Below the pieces are notes generated by a model. It was not told the DNA's origin. It searched no databases and worked only from the letters and a program-made list of their open reading frames with translations. The translations under genes and the position numbers were made by a program. Of a stretch of DNA of 64,000 nt, positions 62,529 to 64,000 are shown in pieces. Origin of the DNA: Pontibacter silvestris (GTDB lineage: Bacteria > Bacteroidota > Bacteroidia > Cytophagales > Hymenobacteraceae); the NCBI RefSeq assembly GCF_020907275.1, contig NZ_JAJJWI010000007.1, positions 49,721 to 113,720 on the forward strand. Direction: 5' to 3'. Within the stretch, counting starts at the first letter, position 1. Each line of letters begins with the position of its first letter.

Positions 62529-62766
62529 TTTTCTGATTTGAATTTGTTTTGTAGGCTCTTACAAATCTAACAGCTCCATATAGGATCAAAATTCCTCCAA
62601 GCACTAATTTGTAAGTTTTAGGAATACTTATGTTCAGTGTTTCATTTTCAGCAAACATTATAAAAATTCCTAAAGCCACATATACCAACGTCATAAGCAT
62701 GCTGAACACTTTAACAAACTTATGGAATGAACTTTCTGATGGTTTTTCTTTATTTGGTCTTAGCAT
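62512..62766 (-). CDS. Small two-helix membrane protein
   Basis: 84 residues. Two hydrophobic segments (about 20-40: VFSMLMTLVYVALGIFIMF, and 53-70: LVLGGILILYGAVRF) with charged ends. It belongs to a small Bacteroidota family usually found between TonB or ExbD and PstS-like genes, but no domain name is known to me. It overlaps the PstS-like gene, indicating coupling. Confidence 0.75.
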   Translation of the reverse strand: MLRPNKEKPSESSFHKFVKVFSMLMTLVYVALGIFIMFAENETLNISIPKTYKLVLGGILILYGAVRFVRAYKTNSNQKNDEHE

Positions 62767-62824
62767 TATTGCTGTTTAATCCAAGATATTAACGTTTAAC
62801 CCCTAAAAATAAGCTTTATGTCTT

Positions 62825-62879
62825 AAAAATGAAAGCAGAAGTCAACAAAACTAGCCTGTTGCTTCTGCTTTCATTTTTT
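62825..62879 (-). terminator. 22-bp terminator after the tonB pseudogene
   Basis: 62825-62847 pairs with 62857-62879 (core ATGAAAGCAGAAG), with one bulged T and a 9-nt loop. The AAAAAT/ATTTTTT arm ends make it work in both directions. It separates the pseudogene from the small membrane gene. Confidence 0.9.
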
Positions 62880-62899
62880 ATAGCTGTAAAGTAGCTAAT

Positions 62900-63724
62900 T
62901 TATTTCATACTGAATCTTATGGGCAATGTGTATCTAACAGGAACTGCTTTGCCATTTTGTCTAGTGGGGCTTGTTTTCTACTACTCGTTTAGCCTCTTCT
63001 TCAGTACCAAAGCCAAGGCCTTTTAGCACTTCAACATCTTCTATTTCACCGTTAGTTGCTACTGTAAAAGTTACTACAACTAATCCTTATACATTCTCCT
63101 GCTGAGCCTTTGCTGGATATCTTAATTTCTTACTCAGGTATTGAATTAGCGCTTTTTCACCGCCTATAAATTCAGGCATATCTTCTGCATATATAAATGC
63201 CTTATCTCCTGTAGTATTAATGGAGACATCTACTATTCCTGTTCCTGCTGCTCCTGTGCTTACTTCTACAGATGCTGTTCCCGGGTCTATACCTTCTATA
63301 TTATGCGTGCCAATATTAGCCTTTGCCAATTCCTCTTGTGTCGGCATATCTTTTACCTCTATTCGAGTGTTGTTTTATACAATCTTTGGATCAACATAAG
63401 CTTTTGTATTGATTTTTTCTTTTGCTGCTTCAGTATTACCTGTATTGCTTTAGGTGCTACTTTTTCCAGAACAGGTGGCAGAGGTATATCTATAGGTTTA
63501 AGAATATCATATACTGGCTTCTCATATTTTATCGGTTCGTCTCTGACCATAGTCTCTATAAGTGGGCAGACCAGCGCCCCTGAAAATAAAGCTGTGGCTA
63601 TCATAAATGCTTTAATGATGTGCTCACTGTAGTTCTTACGTAACAAATAAGCGCCGTATGCTTTGTTTCGACCATCAAACATGATGTTGTTAAAGGTCAT
63701 ACTTAAGCAATAGCTCTTTTTCAT
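62900..63724 (-). pseudogene. tonB: tonB energy transducer pseudogene
   Basis: A recognisable TonB in three broken frames. The N-terminus (FDGRNKAYGAYLLRKNYSEH, membrane anchor FMIATALFSGALVC, Pro-rich PIDIPLPPVLEKVAP) is followed by a one-base deletion near 63433. In the restored frame there is EAAKEKINTKAYVDPKIV, then a TAA at 63375-63377. NNTRIEVKDMPTQEELAKAN continues to KLRYPAKAQQENV and a second TAA at 63087-63089. GLVVVTFTVATNGEIEDVEV reads on to a third lesion near 62975, where about 11 bp including the conserved Trp are lost. The end QNGKAVPVRYTLPIRFSMK then reads in the final frame to the stop at 62900-62902. Four independent lesions make a sequencing error unlikely. Confidence 0.88.
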
Positions 63725-63857
63725 GGGCTTTGTTTTAAAAGTTAAACATTCAATACTGCATTAGTTTCTATATTTGGTTTTAATTCTTGACTAATATTTG
63801 TTTTATAAAATATACGGATTTTATTTTTTGATAGTATGTATGCCGAGTAATTATTTG

Positions 63858-63929
63858 TAAATAAAAATAGCTCAACAAAAAAGCCAACTGAATCTTCAGT
63901 TGGCTTTTTTGTTGAGCTATTTTTATTTA
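63858..63929. terminator. Perfect 35-bp hairpin overlapping the tonB stop
   Basis: 63858-63892 pairs perfectly with 63895-63929 over 35 bp with a 2-nt loop, almost a complete palindrome. It overlaps the stop codon (63923-63925) of the gene entering from the right, for which it is the terminator. Confidence 0.9.
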
Positions 63930-64000
63930 ATTGTAAATCTAACTGGGAGTGTATAGCGAACAGGCACTGTTCTACCATTCTGCTTTCCTGGGTTCCACTT
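63923..64000 (-). CDS. tonB: TonB C-terminus (partial, runs off the window)
   Basis: The last 25 codons on the minus strand read KWNPGKQNGRTVPVRYTLPV plus RFTIK and a TAA. This is the C-terminal end of the TonB domain, with the conserved WxPGxxNGxxVxVxYTLPVRF pattern. TonB transfers energy from the ExbBD motor to outer-membrane receptors such as SusC. It appears intact here, and differs from the neighbouring pseudogene mainly at individual residues. The start lies beyond 64000. Confidence 0.85.
   Translation of the reverse strand, partial: KWNPGKQNGRTVPVRYTLPVRFTIK

Noticed and set aside
1..64000. CRISPR array, tRNA or rRNA genes, prophage, defence system
   Set aside because: No regularly spaced repeats, no tRNA-like cloverleaf or rRNA segments, and no phage or restriction genes were seen by eye; a tRNA scan would be needed to exclude a missed tRNA.

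Overview
This window comes from a member of the Bacteroidota, most likely the order Cytophagales and close to Hymenobacteraceae/Pontibacter. The evidence is two SusC/SusD nutrient-uptake pairs, the lineage-typical MurF-alanine racemase fusion, the DUF4834, DUF6089, DUF5686, DUF4230 and YfhO families, many SpII lipoproteins with Bacteroidota-style N-termini, several TAnnTTTG (-7) promoter elements, and few Shine-Dalgarno sequences. The genus is inferred from overall gene content, not from any marker gene; no rRNA or tRNA gene was seen.

Layout. 1-4.3 kb: a membrane-anchored endonuclease/exonuclease/phosphatase protein, cysS overlapping an M28-type lipoprotein, and a decayed IS3-family transposase fragment. 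4.3-9.9 kb is an accessory-looking stretch: small membrane proteins, a DUF3616 protein, and an HTTM membrane protein flanked by two Thr/Gly-repeat lipoproteins, with a perfect 35-bp hairpin between convergent genes. 10-29.3 kb is housekeeping: a short carB without the C-terminal allosteric domain, YfhO, a PLP-dependent deaminase/desulfhydrase, recX, two EamA exporters, a DUF5686 outer-membrane protein, murF-alr, and feoA-feoB for ferrous iron. 30.2-41.2 kb: two convergent SusC/SusD systems of unknown substrate, one with a third surface lipoprotein, separated by two long hairpin terminators. 41.5-46.1 kb (minus strand): a tetrapyrrole-methylase-family methyltransferase, an alpha/beta hydrolase, and a tight pdxJ-selU-selD operon for vitamin B6 and selenium-modified tRNA. 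46.2-59.5 kb (plus strand): a long co-directional run of yqeY, cvpA, a glutamine amidotransferase, a hydrolase, a CBS protein, a BamA/TamA-like protein, nadK, two DUF6089 barrels, uppS, bamA, two OmpH/Skp chaperones and rluD. This is an outer-membrane biogenesis neighbourhood. 59.9-64 kb (minus strand): a TPR protein, a PstS-like lipoprotein and a small membrane protein, then a clearly broken tonB pseudogene next to the C-terminus of an apparently intact tonB that runs off the window.

The main non-routine signals are the tonB pseudogene with at least four lesions beside an intact paralogue, the IS3 transposase relic, the HTTM gene bracketed by low-complexity Thr/Gly lipoproteins, the short CarB, and a recurrent use of unusually long, near-perfect hairpins (up to 35 bp) as terminators. 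I found no CRISPR array, prophage, restriction or defence system, and no convincing wholly new system; the HTTM/repeat-lipoprotein locus is the best candidate for undescribed biology.
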